Origin: Acidobacteriota bacterium
GTDB taxonomy: Bacteria; Acidobacteriota; Blastocatellia; Pyrinomonadales; Pyrinomonadaceae
DNA: 6,023 bases
Assembly (NCBI GenBank): GCA_029862725.1
Contig: JAOTWT010000211.1
Span: forward strand, 1 to 6,023
Direction: 5' to 3'
The notes below the pieces were generated by a model. That model searched no databases and was not told where the DNA came from. It saw only the letters and a list, made by a program, of their open reading frames with translations. Both the position numbers and the translations under genes were made by a program. Positions within the stretch are counted from its first letter, which is position 1. Every line of letters begins with the position of its first letter. Below, in pieces: positions 5,402-6,023 of the stretch.

Positions 5402-6023
5402 ATGAACCTCGCCCTGATCGGTTTTATCCTTTACCTGATCGCACTCATCGTGATCGGGGTTTACTCCGCCAGGTCTTCCTCAGAAGGCGTCGATTCGTAT
5501 TTCCTCGGCGGCAGATCTCTTAACAAGTGGGTCGTGGCGCTTTCGGCGGTCGCTTCGGGCAGAAGCGCATGGCTACTAATAGGTTTTGTCGGGATCGCCT
5601 ACGCGAAGGGTATAGCGGCGTTTTGGGCGGCCGCCGGGTATATCACGGTCGAATGCCTGATGTTTTTCTTTTATGCCCCGCGGCTGCGCAGGTTTACCGA
5701 GGAGAACGACTGCATTACGATACCTGATTTTTTTGCGGCGAGATTCGGAGACGAATCGGGTCTACTGCGGACGCTTCTGGTAGCGGTCATAGCGGTGTTT
5801 ATGGTCGCCTATGTTTCGGCGCAGTTCGTCGCGGGCGGCAAGGCTTTCTTCAGCAGCTTTGGCATCGGGCAAAACACGGGCGTCGTGCTGACCGCCGCGA
5901 TCGTTTTGGCTTATACGGTTCTCGGCGGGTTCCTGGCGGTAAGTAAAACAGATGTCCTGCAGGCGATCTGCATGCTTCTGGCGCTCGTCATACTCCCGGT
6001 CATTGCTATCGCAAACTTTGGCG
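5402..6023 (+). CDS. Sodium:solute symporter family (PutP-like) protein, N-terminal part
   Basis: The first 207 residues of a membrane transporter are present; the gene runs off the window and full members have about 480-500 residues. Hydrophobic helices are visible at about 3-21, 43-68, 72-92, 122-146, 158-180 and 186-206. PutP-like marks are YFLGGRSLNKWVVALSAVAS (33-52), WLLIGFVGIAYAKG (57-70), IPDFFAARFGD (107-117) and GGFLAVSKTDVLQ (175-187). The family imports proline, other amino acids or small solutes with Na+; the substrate here cannot be told. Arg38 aligns with PutP Arg40 and Ser55 with PutP Ser57. The residue at the place of PutP Asp55, important for Na+ coupling, is Gly53 (SGRSAW in place of SDMSGW). 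This may mark a subfamily and not a defect. The ATG at 5402 has no good ribosome site (only AAGA nearby), because the repeat arm ends 11 bases before it. The start is supported by the N-terminal helix beginning immediately after it. Confidence 0.88.
   Translation, partial: MNLALIGFILYLIALIVIGVYSARSSSEGVDSYFLGGRSLNKWVVALSAVASGRSAWLLIGFVGIAYAKGIAAFWAAAGYITVECLMFFFYAPRLRRFTEENDCITIPDFFAARFGDESGLLRTLLVAVIAVFMVAYVSAQFVAGGKAFFSSFGIGQNTGVVLTAAIVLAYTVLGGFLAVSKTDVLQAICMLLALVILPVIAIANFG

Overview
The window looks like chromosomal DNA of moderate GC content from a free-living heterotrophic bacterium, most likely an acidobacterium of the Blastocatellia/Pyrinomonadaceae type. That placement is an inference. 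It rests on the style of the protein sequences, on the FG-GAP/VCBS protein remnant, and on intergenic spaces filled with short degenerate repeats (7-mers and 9-mers, often as inverted arms) instead of clean promoters. No marker gene in the window fixes the taxonomy.

Layout. At 1-403 is the 3' end of a SRPBCC/START-like protein, closed by a strong intrinsic terminator (459-495). Convergent to it, at 500-760 on the minus strand, is the C-terminal stub of an FG-GAP/VCBS repeat protein. Its 5' side stops where a hairpin-rich, REP-like block begins (756-876). From 877 to about 1040 there is no gene, only three weak inverted repeats. The metabolic core follows: a thiolase (fadA-like, 1111-2289) and a long-form acyl-CoA dehydrogenase (fadE-like, 2520-4301), both on the plus strand. 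They are separated by a 148-bp element with 32-bp imperfect terminal inverted repeats. A heptamer repeat and an intrinsic terminator (4358-4387) follow fadE. After a mostly empty 270-bp gap come a DinB-family protein (4661-5194), a 209-bp element of inverted TCGTGAA heptamer arrays, and the start of a sodium:solute symporter (5402 to the window edge).

How the genes work together. FadE would carry out the first, FAD-dependent oxidation of acyl-CoA and FadA the last, thiolytic step of beta-oxidation. The hydratase/dehydrogenase for the middle steps is not in this window. The most interesting signal is that each of the two genes has its own near-perfect palindrome of the type TGAATGA-N4-TCATTCA just upstream. 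This is essentially the box bound by the TetR-family fatty-acid regulator FadR of Bacillus. It suggests that an acyl-CoA-responsive TetR repressor controls both genes separately in this organism. The same palindrome shows that the fadE start should be moved to 2520, because the longer reading begins inside the operator.

No wholly new enzymatic system is visible. The unusual content is regulatory (the paired FadR-type operators) and repeat-related. The repeats include a heptamer array that supplies the last codons and the stop of the DinB gene and, on the other side, ends 11 bases before the symporter start.
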